This document shows positions 8,771-17,291 of a DNA stretch of 64,000 nt, piece by piece. The position numbers were made by a program, and so were the translations under genes. Each line of letters begins with the position of its first letter. The first letter of the stretch is position 1. Location: the NCBI RefSeq assembly GCF_020171345.1, contig NZ_JAIUZM010000001.1, forward strand, positions 868,001 to 932,000, read 5' to 3'. The notes under the pieces are model-generated. The model searched no databases, was not told where the DNA came from, and saw only the letters and a list, made by a program, of their open reading frames with translations. The DNA is from Microbulbifer agarilyticus. GTDB taxonomy: Bacteria; Pseudomonadota; Gammaproteobacteria; Pseudomonadales; Cellvibrionaceae.

Positions 8771-9586
8771 ATGGCTTCCGATATCAAAGATAAGTCCGAA
8801 AACACCACAAAAAAATATACCGAACAAACCCTGAAATCCTGGAATGAGGCGGCCGCCATTCACCACCAGCGCAACCCGGACCTGGCCGAGCGCGTTGCCG
8901 AACCAGGCTTCAACGCACTGGAAGGGGATTTCAATCGGCTTGTGGATGCACAGGAACTTACCGGCGCTTCAGTGGTTCAGGTGTGCTGCAATAATGGCAA
9001 AGACCTGCTGTCGATCAAAAACAAGGGGGCGGGTTACTGCCTGGGCATCGACGGTTCCAGCACGTTTGTCGAGCAGGCGAACACCCTGGCCCAGAGCGGC
9101 AACTTCTCGGATGTGGCATTCGAAACCCACAACGTGTACGAAATTCCTCAGCACCATTACGGGCGCTTCGACTTCGCCGTCATTACCATCGGTGTGCTCA
9201 ACTGGATGCCGGACCTACGTGCTTTTTTCGACATCTGCAGCAAGCTATTAAAACCCGGTGGCCGCCTGTTGATGGAAGAACTACACCCGGTACTGAATAT
9301 GTACGCCGAAGGCACGCCGTCACATATCGCCTACTCCTACTTCGACCGCGCGCCCCAAGTCGACAACAGCGGCTTGGATTACTTCTCTGGCGAAAAGTAT
9401 GCGTCTGAGCCGAATTACAACTTCCAGCATACCCTGGGGGACATCCTCACTGCGGCTATCGCCAGCAACCTGGCACTGGAGACCTTTGAAGAAATTGCCG
9501 AAGACGTAGGCAACTACTGTGGTGACCTCGCCGAAAGCCCGCACAATCCACCCCTTGCCCTGACCGCGAGCTGGAGGAAAGCCTGA
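8771..9586 (+). CDS. Class I SAM-dependent methyltransferase
   Basis: A 271-residue protein with a Rossmann-type methyltransferase core. Motif I is seen at about 68-80 as 'VVQVCCNNGKDLLS', an unusual version in which the common Gly-rich 'D-x-G-x-G' loop is 'CCNNGK'. The acidic strand-2 residue is in 'LGIDGS' at about 91-96, motif IV-like 'FAVITIGVLNWMPD' follows, and the post-motif is 'LLKPGGRLLMEELHPV'. The substrate cannot be told from sequence. Its stop is followed after one base by the start of the next gene, and a GNAT acetyltransferase comes third, so the three are probably co-transcribed. Confidence 0.82.
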   Translation: MASDIKDKSENTTKKYTEQTLKSWNEAAAIHHQRNPDLAERVAEPGFNALEGDFNRLVDAQELTGASVVQVCCNNGKDLLSIKNKGAGYCLGIDGSSTFVEQANTLAQSGNFSDVAFETHNVYEIPQHHYGRFDFAVITIGVLNWMPDLRAFFDICSKLLKPGGRLLMEELHPVLNMYAEGTPSHIAYSYFDRAPQVDNSGLDYFSGEKYASEPNYNFQHTLGDILTAAIASNLALETFEEIAEDVGNYCGDLAESPHNPPLALTASWRKA

Positions 9587-9587
9587 G

Positions 9588-9887
9588 ATGCAGCAGGAGA
9601 AATTCACCCAGGAAGTTGCGCGCCGACTGCGCCAGTTGTTTGCCAATTCCAAACTCGGCATGCAGATCCCCGTGGTCGAGCGCCACCGCCTGGAAGGCTT
9701 TATGCAGGCCGGTATCTATCTCGGTCTTAACAGCAAGGCCGAACTGGCCCAATTGATGGAAGAGATTCACATCGAGGTATTCGGCAACACCATCGCCGAA
9801 CACAAGGCAGAAGCGCCACACGCTTGGGTATTTGAAGAGATCGACTACGGTCCCTACGAAACGCCAGCCTATGTGCGCAATCGATAA
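9588..9887 (+). CDS. Uncharacterised 99-residue protein
   Basis: A small soluble protein with no family I recognise. It is predicted mostly helical in its first 70 residues ('EVARRLRQLFANS', 'ERHRLEGFMQAGIYLGL', 'KAELAQLMEEIHIEVFG') and ends in an acidic, aromatic tail with 'FEEIDYGPYETP'. There is no signal peptide or membrane segment. The ATG comes one base after the TGA of the methyltransferase gene, so translational coupling is likely and supports its being real. It may assist or modulate that enzyme, but nothing in the sequence proves this. Confidence 0.7.
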   Translation: MQQEKFTQEVARRLRQLFANSKLGMQIPVVERHRLEGFMQAGIYLGLNSKAELAQLMEEIHIEVFGNTIAEHKAEAPHAWVFEEIDYGPYETPAYVRNR

Positions 9888-9928
9888 TTTTGCGACCGCC
9901 AACGCACGATTAAACTTTGGAGCACACC

Positions 9929-10420
9929 GTGAGCGTAACCACCTACTACCTGGAAATGACCAACTCTGGGCAACTGAACAGCAAACCATGCCCGGACGGG
10001 CTGTCGATTGTGGAAGCGGAAGAAAAGGAATTCCGCTTTAACCGCTACCTCTACCAGCTGGTGGGAGAACCCTGGGAGTGGACGGACAAGCTCAAGCAAC
10101 CGGATGCGCAATGGCAGGACTATGCAGAGCGCGACGAGCTGCGTACCTGGGCAGCCTACTACCGCGGCACCATTGCCGGCTACTTCGAACTGGAGAAACA
10201 GGCGGACGATACGGTACAGATCGCCTATTTCGGTTTGGCGCCCCGCTTTATCGGCCGTGGCTTTGGCGGACACCTGCTGAGCCGGGCACTGGAAGAGGCG
10301 TGGAGCTGGGCTCCCTGCAAACGCGTGTGGGTACACACCTGTACTCTCGACCACGAGGGCGCGCTGGCCAACTATCAGGCGCGCGGCATGCAAATTTACC
10401 GCACCGAAACCGAAGGCTAA
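9929..10420 (+). CDS. GNAT-family N-acetyltransferase
   Basis: A 163-residue acetyltransferase with the GNAT fold. Motif A, which binds acetyl-CoA, is seen as 'IAYFGLAPRFIGRGFGGHLL' with the R/Q-x-x-G-x-G/A core 'GRGFGG'. A following 'VWVHTCTLDHEGALANYQARGM' segment is typical of the motif B region in this family. The GTG at 9929 is preferred because GGAG lies 6 bases upstream; a TTG 12 bases earlier is in frame but overlaps the ribosome-binding site. It is the third gene of a plus-strand set with a methyltransferase and a small unknown protein. The acceptor substrate is unknown. Confidence 0.85.
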   Translation: MSVTTYYLEMTNSGQLNSKPCPDGLSIVEAEEKEFRFNRYLYQLVGEPWEWTDKLKQPDAQWQDYAERDELRTWAAYYRGTIAGYFELEKQADDTVQIAYFGLAPRFIGRGFGGHLLSRALEEAWSWAPCKRVWVHTCTLDHEGALANYQARGMQIYRTETEG

Positions 10421-10596
10421 CCCACGGCTAACGCCTATGCCCATTTGCTGGATACTGCCGAGCGACAACCTGTGACACCAATTGATACGCAACCAAAGGT
10501 GACCTTATTAAGCGGCAGAGTCATTAAGGCCCAATAAAAGGAAAGAAACCAAAGAGGCCACGCTGCCAGCAACAAGTGGGGTAGGGAAACGAAAAA

Positions 10597-10646
10597 CTGG
10601 GTCCGATAGTGGCGGCAAATGCCTGCCGCTTCTATCGGATACCCAG
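10597..10646. repeat. Imperfect intergenic hairpin after the GNAT gene
   Basis: The arms CTGGGT-CCGATAG-GGCGGCA and TGCCGC-CTATCGG-ACCCAG pair with two small bulges around a 6-base loop. There is no T-run on either strand, so it is not a standard terminator. It lies between convergent genes and may end transcription of both or be a decayed palindromic element. Confidence 0.5.
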
Positions 10647-10675
10647 CAAAGGAAGGGAACGATGTTGTTATGAGA

Positions 10676-12283
10676 TCAGGGGGTAGCCTTGTTGCTGCCG
10701 CCTGCGGCCATCGTATTTTTGTTTTTCGCCGATGCCTTGCCGTGGTTATGGTTATGGCTGTGCGCGTGAGCATGGGCGGTGGAACGACCTGCTTTCGGCT
10801 TCATTTCAGCCAACATCATCTTCATCTGGTTGTACTCGTGCTCATTGGTGAGCTCCAGCATCAGCGGCTGCGCAACTTCGGTGAAATACGCCGCATCTTT
10901 ACGATCGTACAACTCCTGTGCCATCCACTGGGCGATGTGCAGTTCGCGCGGGGCACGCAGGTAAGCCTGCTCCAGCATTTCCACATATTGCGTCTTCGGG
11001 TAGCCCAGCATCTGCATGGTGATCGCCAGTCCGTACCAGTTCATCGCCTGGCCGTCCTGGTTGTTAACCAACTTGACGAATTTGTCGCGGGCACCTTTCA
11101 GGTTCTCTTTGCTGCGCTCGTTACCCACACTGCCGATCTCGCGGTTCAGCCACAACCAGGCCTGGGCCTTCTGGTACCAGAACTCATCCCGGTCAGAAGG
11201 GGCAACCTGCGCCAGCAAACGCGCCGCGCGGTCAAAATCACCCTGACGGGTAGCGGCGTCGGCGCGCACCGCGGTCAACTCCGGGGAGTAAACGTCGGCA
11301 CTTTCGGCGTAGGCAGCCAGATCGCGGATACCCTGCTGGTTATAACCAGACTTCACCAGGAAGCGCGCCAGTTCAACGACGGTCTCCTGACCACTCATTG
11401 CGCGCAGCTTCGGACGCTCCGACTTGAAGCTCGCCGGCACCTTGCCGCGGGCCAATTTGAAGCGACCTTCCAGGAACTGCGCGTTGTACGCCTCTTCAAT
11501 GTCGGCGATGGACATACCCAGGTTCTTGCTCAGTGCGCGTACCGGGTCGGCACCGTTGTTGTAGTCCTTAACGAACTGTTTGAATTCCTCGGCCTTGCCA
11601 CTCTTCATGATGATCCAGTGGGCCAGCATCCAGCCACTGGCATACACGCGGCCTTTTTCCTCATCCGGCGTGTTGTGCACGGTCGCGCGCAACAGTTCCT
11701 GCAGAGGTACCGGGCTGGTGTACAGCAGGGTCATCGCACGCTCACCGGGGATAGCACCGATGTCGTAGGTATTGCCCGGGCCAAAGGTCATGGTAGACAT
11801 GAACTCGGCGAAGCCTTCGCTGTACCAGTACGGATAGTGCGTAGTGGTTCCGTTGTAGCTCAGGAAGTGGGTGTACTCGTGGAACAGGAACTCACGAGCC
11901 TCCAGCTGACGCTCACCGGTACGACCGTCGAGGTTCACCAGCGCGTAGCTGCCCTCTGCGGTGGTATCAAACAGGCCATTGGTCAACTCGGAGAGGTCAT
12001 CACCTACCAGACCGGCATAGCTCTCGCGGTCAGCGGCAGCATAGATGGTCAGCTTGGCACCATCATCTTTGGCGCCCAGCAGGCTCAAAGCCACCGCGCG
12101 ATAACGTTCCAAATCCTCCGCCAGACGGCGTACGGAGCTGGGTTCGCCGTTGGTGACGATGTGAAAGTTAGCGCTGTCAATTTCGTACCAAGTGTCTTCC
12201 GCGAGACTTTCTGCCATGACATCACTGGTCGACAGCCAAGCACCGGAAAAAACAACTAAATACGCGAGCATTCGTGAAAACAT
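10676..12283 (-). CDS. Secreted gluzincin-type metallopeptidase with TPR-like region and His-rich tail
   Basis: A 535-residue protein. The ATG at 12283 is chosen because it gives a proper signal peptide (about residues 5-24, ending VMA); a longer GTG frame upstream would bury it. The zinc motif HEYTH is at about 135-139 and the third ligand is the Glu of 'YSEGFAEF' at about 156, a gluzincin arrangement as in DUF1570-like peptidases. The C-terminal half is helical and repeat-like ('LARFLVKSGYNQQGIRDLAAY', 'FDRAARLLAQVAPS'), suggesting TPRs. The last 40 residues are rich in His, Lys and Ala with 'AHAHAHSHNHNHG', a likely metal-binding tail. It is divergent from a secreted S15-type hydrolase. 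The substrate is unknown. Confidence 0.8.
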   Translation of the reverse strand: MFSRMLAYLVVFSGAWLSTSDVMAESLAEDTWYEIDSANFHIVTNGEPSSVRRLAEDLERYRAVALSLLGAKDDGAKLTIYAAADRESYAGLVGDDLSELTNGLFDTTAEGSYALVNLDGRTGERQLEAREFLFHEYTHFLSYNGTTTHYPYWYSEGFAEFMSTMTFGPGNTYDIGAIPGERAMTLLYTSPVPLQELLRATVHNTPDEEKGRVYASGWMLAHWIIMKSGKAEEFKQFVKDYNNGADPVRALSKNLGMSIADIEEAYNAQFLEGRFKLARGKVPASFKSERPKLRAMSGQETVVELARFLVKSGYNQQGIRDLAAYAESADVYSPELTAVRADAATRQGDFDRAARLLAQVAPSDRDEFWYQKAQAWLWLNREIGSVGNERSKENLKGARDKFVKLVNNQDGQAMNWYGLAITMQMLGYPKTQYVEMLEQAYLRAPRELHIAQWMAQELYDRKDAAYFTEVAQPLMLELTNEHEYNQMKMMLAEMKPKAGRSTAHAHAHSHNHNHGKASAKNKNTMAAGGSNKATP

Positions 12284-12637
12284 ATTCTGACCATCCGGGT
12301 TTTTCGCCAATGGTGCAGCTGTCCGTTTTTTGAACAGCGCTGCGTGAAAAGCCACAATAACCGCTTTCACTGGTTAAAAAAAGAACAATCTTAAACGAGA
12401 ACCCATAATTCATCTTTGGTATAAAGGCGGTCACGAACGGTACGAACTATTCAGTCACAAAATGACCGAAAAGTTCTGGGTTTAGCCACGCGCCACTGAC
12501 TGATAATTTGCTCACAGTCACAAAAGTTGCCCCCTCCCCATTCTCACTGGGCTCCTTAGACTTCTTGGATCCGCCCCGGTCCCGTACCAGGGCAGAGCGA
12601 TGAAGTAGTAAAACGATAATAATTCTGAGAGAACACC
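12284..12637. other. 354-base divergent intergenic region
   Basis: This region separates the gluzincin and S15-type hydrolase genes and must hold both promoters. A plausible ribosome-binding site (GAGAG) lies just before 12638. No coding sequence, RNA gene or strong hairpin is evident. Confidence 0.5.
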
Positions 12638-14197
12638 ATGAAGACATTTGCCCTGCCGGCGTTGCTGGCTGGTGCCCTGTGCGCCGGATTTACCGCAACC
12701 AGCCAGGCCGCCCCCACCTTTATTCCAGACCTCGACATCACCACCTTCGACGGCACCGAGCTGGACGCCAACCTCTATGTACCGGAAACGCCAGCCCCAG
12801 CAGGCGGCTACCCCACGGTACTGTTTACCAACAGCTGGATGCTGGACAAGAACCAGTACCTGCTGCAGGCCAAGGAGCTCGCCGAAAACGGCTATCTGGT
12901 GATGAGCTATTCCACCCGCGGCTTTGGTGTCTCCGGTGGCCTGGTCGACGTGGCTGGGGATAACTCTATTAACGACGCCAGCGTGCTGATCGACTGGCTG
13001 CAGGCCAATTACGCGGTAGGCAAACTCGGCATGGCCGGCATTTCTTATGGTGCGGGTATTTCCCTGGTCACCGCCGCCCGGGATCCGCGGGTAACCGCTG
13101 TAGCAGCGCTTTCTGGCTGGTCGGATGTGATCGAGGGCCTGTACCCGAACAACACCGTTAACCTGGTCTGGGGCACCATCCTCACCACCACCGCGCTCAA
13201 CCTGGACCCGGAAGTGGATACCATCTGGGCCAACCTGCGCGCCACCGAAAACATTGCCGGCGTCGAAGCCTTCGCCGCACCGCGCTCCGCCCTCTCCTAT
13301 GTACCGGAACTCAACAGCAATGGCACTGCGGTACTGATGTCGAACAACTTCGCCGACTACCTGTTCAAACCCAACAGCATGACCCAGCTGTATTCCCTGC
13401 TGGACGGGCCCAAGAAACTGCTGCTGAACCCCGGCACCCACGCGGTGACCGAGACCCTGGGTGGCAACGACGGGCATATCTGGGCAACCACCTTCCGCTG
13501 GTTCGACCGCTACCTGAAAGAGGAAGCCAACGGCATCGACAGCGAGCCCAAGGTCGACATGACCGTGCGCATCAGCAACAAGCTGGAGCAGTTCGACGAC
13601 TTTCCGGTCACCGATAAATCCACCCGCTACTACCTGCACCCGCGCCTCAGCTACTTCAACAACGCCAGCATGAAAAGCAGCAGCTACACCGGTTGGGGCT
13701 GGAGCAACGACTTCCACGGCGGCGCCGACACCAAGGCGGGCACCGGTATCCCGGTGGTTTCCGACGCGCTCGAAGGCTTTGGCATTCCTGTCTATACCGA
13801 CATGACCGGGATCAACGGCTATCACGCCATCGAATACAACTCACCAGTGCACTGGAGCACCTTCAAGATCCGCGGCACCCCCAGCCTGGAAATGTGGATA
13901 AAACCCAGCAAGCCGGAAGTTCAGCTGCACGTGCATCTGTATGACACCGGTCCCCTGGGCCTCGGCCGCCTGATTACCCATGCCCCCATTACCGTGCGTA
14001 ACGCGGCGGTTGGGCAGAGCCAGAAAATCTCCCTGGACCTGTTTACTACATCCTACGATGTTCCCCCGGGGCATGTGGTCACCCTGGCCATCGACACCCA
14101 GGGGCTGATTTATCAAAAGCCTGCGGACACCTGGTACGAAATCACCGTGCCGTATCGCAAAAGCCAGCAGTCGGTGCTGACGATTCCGCACCTGTAA
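12638..14197 (+). CDS. Secreted S15/CocE-type alpha/beta hydrolase (X-Pro dipeptidyl-peptidase-like)
   Basis: A 519-residue protein with a signal peptide (about 1-24, ending SQA). The alpha/beta-hydrolase core shows the oxyanion-side strand 'YPTVLFTNSW', the segment 'YSTRGFGVSGG' and the nucleophile elbow 'GISYGAG' with Ser136. The later residues 'NPGTHAVTE' contain a plausible catalytic His region. The C-terminal third (about 390-519) is beta-rich and ends in a jelly-roll-like segment, as in the C-terminal domain of X-Pro dipeptidyl-peptidases and cocaine esterase. It probably removes dipeptides or hydrolyses esters outside the cytoplasm. An M1 peptidase gene follows on the same strand 252 bases later; together they suggest scavenging of peptides. 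Confidence 0.82.
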   Translation: MKTFALPALLAGALCAGFTATSQAAPTFIPDLDITTFDGTELDANLYVPETPAPAGGYPTVLFTNSWMLDKNQYLLQAKELAENGYLVMSYSTRGFGVSGGLVDVAGDNSINDASVLIDWLQANYAVGKLGMAGISYGAGISLVTAARDPRVTAVAALSGWSDVIEGLYPNNTVNLVWGTILTTTALNLDPEVDTIWANLRATENIAGVEAFAAPRSALSYVPELNSNGTAVLMSNNFADYLFKPNSMTQLYSLLDGPKKLLLNPGTHAVTETLGGNDGHIWATTFRWFDRYLKEEANGIDSEPKVDMTVRISNKLEQFDDFPVTDKSTRYYLHPRLSYFNNASMKSSSYTGWGWSNDFHGGADTKAGTGIPVVSDALEGFGIPVYTDMTGINGYHAIEYNSPVHWSTFKIRGTPSLEMWIKPSKPEVQLHVHLYDTGPLGLGRLITHAPITVRNAAVGQSQKISLDLFTTSYDVPPGHVVTLAIDTQGLIYQKPADTWYEITVPYRKSQQSVLTIPHL

Positions 14198-14237
14198 TTC
14201 CGAAAAAGGAAAAGTTCGGAAGGCATATATAAAGGGC

Positions 14238-14300
14238 AGGTGCCGGGTATTGGTTTTCAGAAACGTTTTTGAATCCTGTATCCGGTGCTTGACCACCACC
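14238..14300. repeat. Degenerate copy of the palindromic intergenic repeat, copy 2
   Basis: The termini GGTGCCGGGTA and ATCCGGTGCTTGACC, and an inner TTTTCAG, match the ends of the repeats at 6.0 and 38.7 kb. The central two-hairpin core is missing and the stem is only partly paired, so this looks like a deleted remnant. Confidence 0.6.
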
Positions 14301-14449
14301 CAGCTCACTCCATCCTCTTATTAGCTGACACCAAAATCAGCGCCCATCCCCTGTAACGCAAAGCACGCGCCCCGCTACAATAGGGCCCGCTACACTAGGG
14401 AAAACCTTTCCCCCATTTTCCAATCCAAAAATTTACGCAAAGATTTCCA

Positions 14450-17245
14450 ATGCAAAAATTTGCCTTACCCGCGCTACTGGCCGGACTGATCCTGCTTACG
14501 GCATGCGGATCCGACAAAAAGAACACCGAAGATACTCCGCCAGCGGAGCCATCGGCTGCCAGTGAACAAAGCGCCGTGCCCGCAACACCGGAAGAGTCCG
14601 CCAGCCAGCGCGAGGCCAGCACAAATCCACGCGAACAGGCGCCCGCGGGCAGGCTGCCCGACGATGTGCGCCCAACCGCTTACCGACTCGACCTTACCCT
14701 CGACCCACGCCAAGATACCTTCCACGGTCAGGTGGATATCGACATCGAGCTGGATAAGGCGTCCGACCATATCTGGATACACGGCAACAACATAAATGTT
14801 TCCGATATCAATGCCGTGGTACACGCCGCAAATGAAAACGCACCGGCCAATGCCGAAGGCGAAAATGTTGTACCGGCGGAATACAAACAGGTGCTCGATA
14901 GTGGCGTCGTCCGTGTCGACTTTGGCGAAGAGATACCCGCCGGCAAAATCACCCTGCGCATTCAATACAGCGCCCCGTTCGACAAAAACCTCGCCGGCCT
15001 GTTCAAGGTCGAGGAAAAGGGCGATGCCTACGCCCTGGCAAAATCGGAATCCATCCAGGCACGTCGTTTCCTGCCCGGCTTCGACGAGCCCGGCCTCAAG
15101 GCAACTTATGACATCAGCCTGACCGTACCCGAGGGATACGAGGCCATCAGCAATGAACCGGAAACCGCGCGCAGCGACGCCGGCAACGGTATGCAGAAAG
15201 TTACCTTCGCCCAGTCTCCGCCCATGCCCACCTACCTGCTCTCGCTGGCGGTAGGTCCGTTCGATGTAGTGGAGCGCCCGGCCATCCCCGCCAACCAGTA
15301 CCGCAAAAAGCCACTGCCGCTGCGCGGCTTTGCGCGCAAGGGCCGCGGCAAAGACCTGAAGTACGTACTCGACGTCACCCCGCAAATGCTGCGTGTGTTT
15401 GAAGAGCAAATCCGACGCCCTTACCCCTTCCGCAAACTCGACATCATCGCTGCGCCCCAGTGGCCCAGCGGTGCCACCGAGCTTTCCGCGGCGATTACCT
15501 ACCGCGAACAGCGCGTGCTGGTAGAAGGTGACGAGCCGGCTCCAGGACAGCGCCTGGCACTGCTGGGGATCCACGCTCATGAAATCGCGCATATGTGGTT
15601 TGGCAATCTGGTGACCCCGCCCTGGTGGGACGACCTGTGGCTGAAAGAAGGTTTCGCCACCTGGGGTACCCCGGTGGCACTGACCATCATGGAACCCGAC
15701 GGTGGCCATGACCTGAACGCAGCGGCGCGTGCAATCAGCGCAATGCAGCTGGATTCACTGGCCAGCACCCGCGCGATCCGTGAACCCATTACCGACAACA
15801 ACAACATTCGCAACGCCTACGACGCAATTACCTATTTGAAGAGCCTCGGGGTTATCCACATGGTGGATGAGTACTTCGGCGCCGATGTCTTCCGCCCCGC
15901 GCTGGGACGCTATGTGGAAAAGTTTGCCGATGGTGTCGCTGACTCGCCGGATTTTTATAAGGTAATCGGCGATGAAACCGACAGCCCGCAACTGACCGAA
16001 ACCTTCCGCACGTTTGTCGAACAGAAAGGCGTGCCGCTGCTCACGCTGACCGTAGATTGCAACACCGAAAGCGAGGCTCAGGTGCATATCACCCAGCAGC
16101 GCTACAAGCCGCTCGGCTCCCCTATAGCCGACTCAGGAGAACAGTGGAGCATCCCATTCTGTATGCGCGGCAGCTCTGGCGTTGCGCAGTGCGAGTTCCT
16201 CACAGATAGTAAACAGACGCTCGCGATCTCCGGTGGCGCCTGTCCCAAGTGGGTTATGCCAAATGCCAATGGCAGTGGCTACTATCGCTTCAATATGGAT
16301 GAGACACAGTGGCAGGCGTTACTCGACGCATTTGATTCCCTCAATACCACCGAGCGGCTGTCACTGATCGATAGCGCCTTCGCCGCATTCGAAGCGGGGC
16401 AACTGAAACCAGCCGCACTGCTGGAGGCTGTGCGTCTGTCTGCCACCTCCGATAAACGCCAGGTGGTGGAAGCGCCTCTTGCATACCTCAGTAAGTACAG
16501 CGATCACTATGTAGATCGCGAAAACGCAGGGAACTGGCAAGCACTCCTGAAAAAGCTCTACGGCAAAAAAGTGCAGGAACTGGCGGGCAAAGACGATTCG
16601 GAAAGTAAGCTGCTGAACAGCCGCCTGCTTGGCTTCCTCGCGCTGGAGGCGAACGACCAGAAGGCGCGCAAACAGCTGCAAGAAAAAGCCGAACAGTTCA
16701 CCGGCTTCGGCGTTGAGCGTGACTCAAATGCGCTGAGCTCCGATTTGTACGAAAGTGCACTGACGGTTGCGGTGCAGGACTCGGGTAAGGACTTCCTCGA
16801 CCACCTGATCACAATCCGCAAACAACTGGATGACCCGCTGTTCGAGAATGCCAGTGCCAATGCCATCGGTCGGGTCACCGACTTTTCGCAACTGGACACC
16901 ATCCACGAGCTTGCCCTGAGTGACGAACTGGGTTCCCGGGAAAGTTTCGGGCTGATACTGAACTCCATGGCGAGTTCGGAGCTGCAAACGCGCAACTGGC
17001 AGTGGCTACAGGAAAACTTTCCGGCGATAGTGAAGAAAATCCCCGAGCAATGGCGGCGCAACACCCCGCGCTTTTCCGCCAGTTTCTGCGATCCGCAGTC
17101 GCTGCAGGAAGTTCAGCTGATGTTTGCCGACAACAAACAAATCATACCCGGGTTTGAGCGTGCTCTGGCGCAGACGGAAGAGCGAATCAAACTGTGTATT
17201 GCCTTAAAAGAGAAAGGCGCCGAACTAATCGGCGCCCTTAAATAA
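14450..17245 (+). CDS. M1-family aminopeptidase, lipoprotein
   Basis: A 931-residue zinc aminopeptidase of the M1 (aminopeptidase N) family. A lipobox (LLTAC, Cys19) and a Glu/Pro/Ala-rich linker to about residue 68 put it at the envelope. The zinc site is HEIAH (377-381) with Glu400 in 'LWLKEGFATW', and 'MWFGNLVTPPWWDDLW' is normal. The exopeptidase signature GxMEN is replaced by GATEL at 341-345: the Glu that holds the free N-terminus is kept but Met and Asn are lost. The C-terminal helical domain (about 600-931) is ERAP1_C-like. It lies after the S15-type hydrolase and before a bidirectional terminator. Confidence 0.92.
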   Translation: MQKFALPALLAGLILLTACGSDKKNTEDTPPAEPSAASEQSAVPATPEESASQREASTNPREQAPAGRLPDDVRPTAYRLDLTLDPRQDTFHGQVDIDIELDKASDHIWIHGNNINVSDINAVVHAANENAPANAEGENVVPAEYKQVLDSGVVRVDFGEEIPAGKITLRIQYSAPFDKNLAGLFKVEEKGDAYALAKSESIQARRFLPGFDEPGLKATYDISLTVPEGYEAISNEPETARSDAGNGMQKVTFAQSPPMPTYLLSLAVGPFDVVERPAIPANQYRKKPLPLRGFARKGRGKDLKYVLDVTPQMLRVFEEQIRRPYPFRKLDIIAAPQWPSGATELSAAITYREQRVLVEGDEPAPGQRLALLGIHAHEIAHMWFGNLVTPPWWDDLWLKEGFATWGTPVALTIMEPDGGHDLNAAARAISAMQLDSLASTRAIREPITDNNNIRNAYDAITYLKSLGVIHMVDEYFGADVFRPALGRYVEKFADGVADSPDFYKVIGDETDSPQLTETFRTFVEQKGVPLLTLTVDCNTESEAQVHITQQRYKPLGSPIADSGEQWSIPFCMRGSSGVAQCEFLTDSKQTLAISGGACPKWVMPNANGSGYYRFNMDETQWQALLDAFDSLNTTERLSLIDSAFAAFEAGQLKPAALLEAVRLSATSDKRQVVEAPLAYLSKYSDHYVDRENAGNWQALLKKLYGKKVQELAGKDDSESKLLNSRLLGFLALEANDQKARKQLQEKAEQFTGFGVERDSNALSSDLYESALTVAVQDSGKDFLDHLITIRKQLDDPLFENASANAIGRVTDFSQLDTIHELALSDELGSRESFGLILNSMASSELQTRNWQWLQENFPAIVKKIPEQWRRNTPRFSASFCDPQSLQEVQLMFADNKQIIPGFERALAQTEERIKLCIALKEKGAELIGALK

Positions 17246-17255
17246 TCACACAATA

Positions 17256-17286
17256 GAAAAATGGCAGCCTCGGCTGCCATTTTTTC
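17256..17286. terminator. Bidirectional terminator between convergent genes
   Basis: A perfect hairpin ATGGCAGC-CTCG-GCTGCCAT is flanked by AAAA on the left and TTTTT on the right, so it can stop the M1 peptidase transcript on the plus strand and the sulfotransferase transcript on the minus strand, whose stop is at 17292. Confidence 0.88.
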
Positions 17287-17291
17287 AACAA

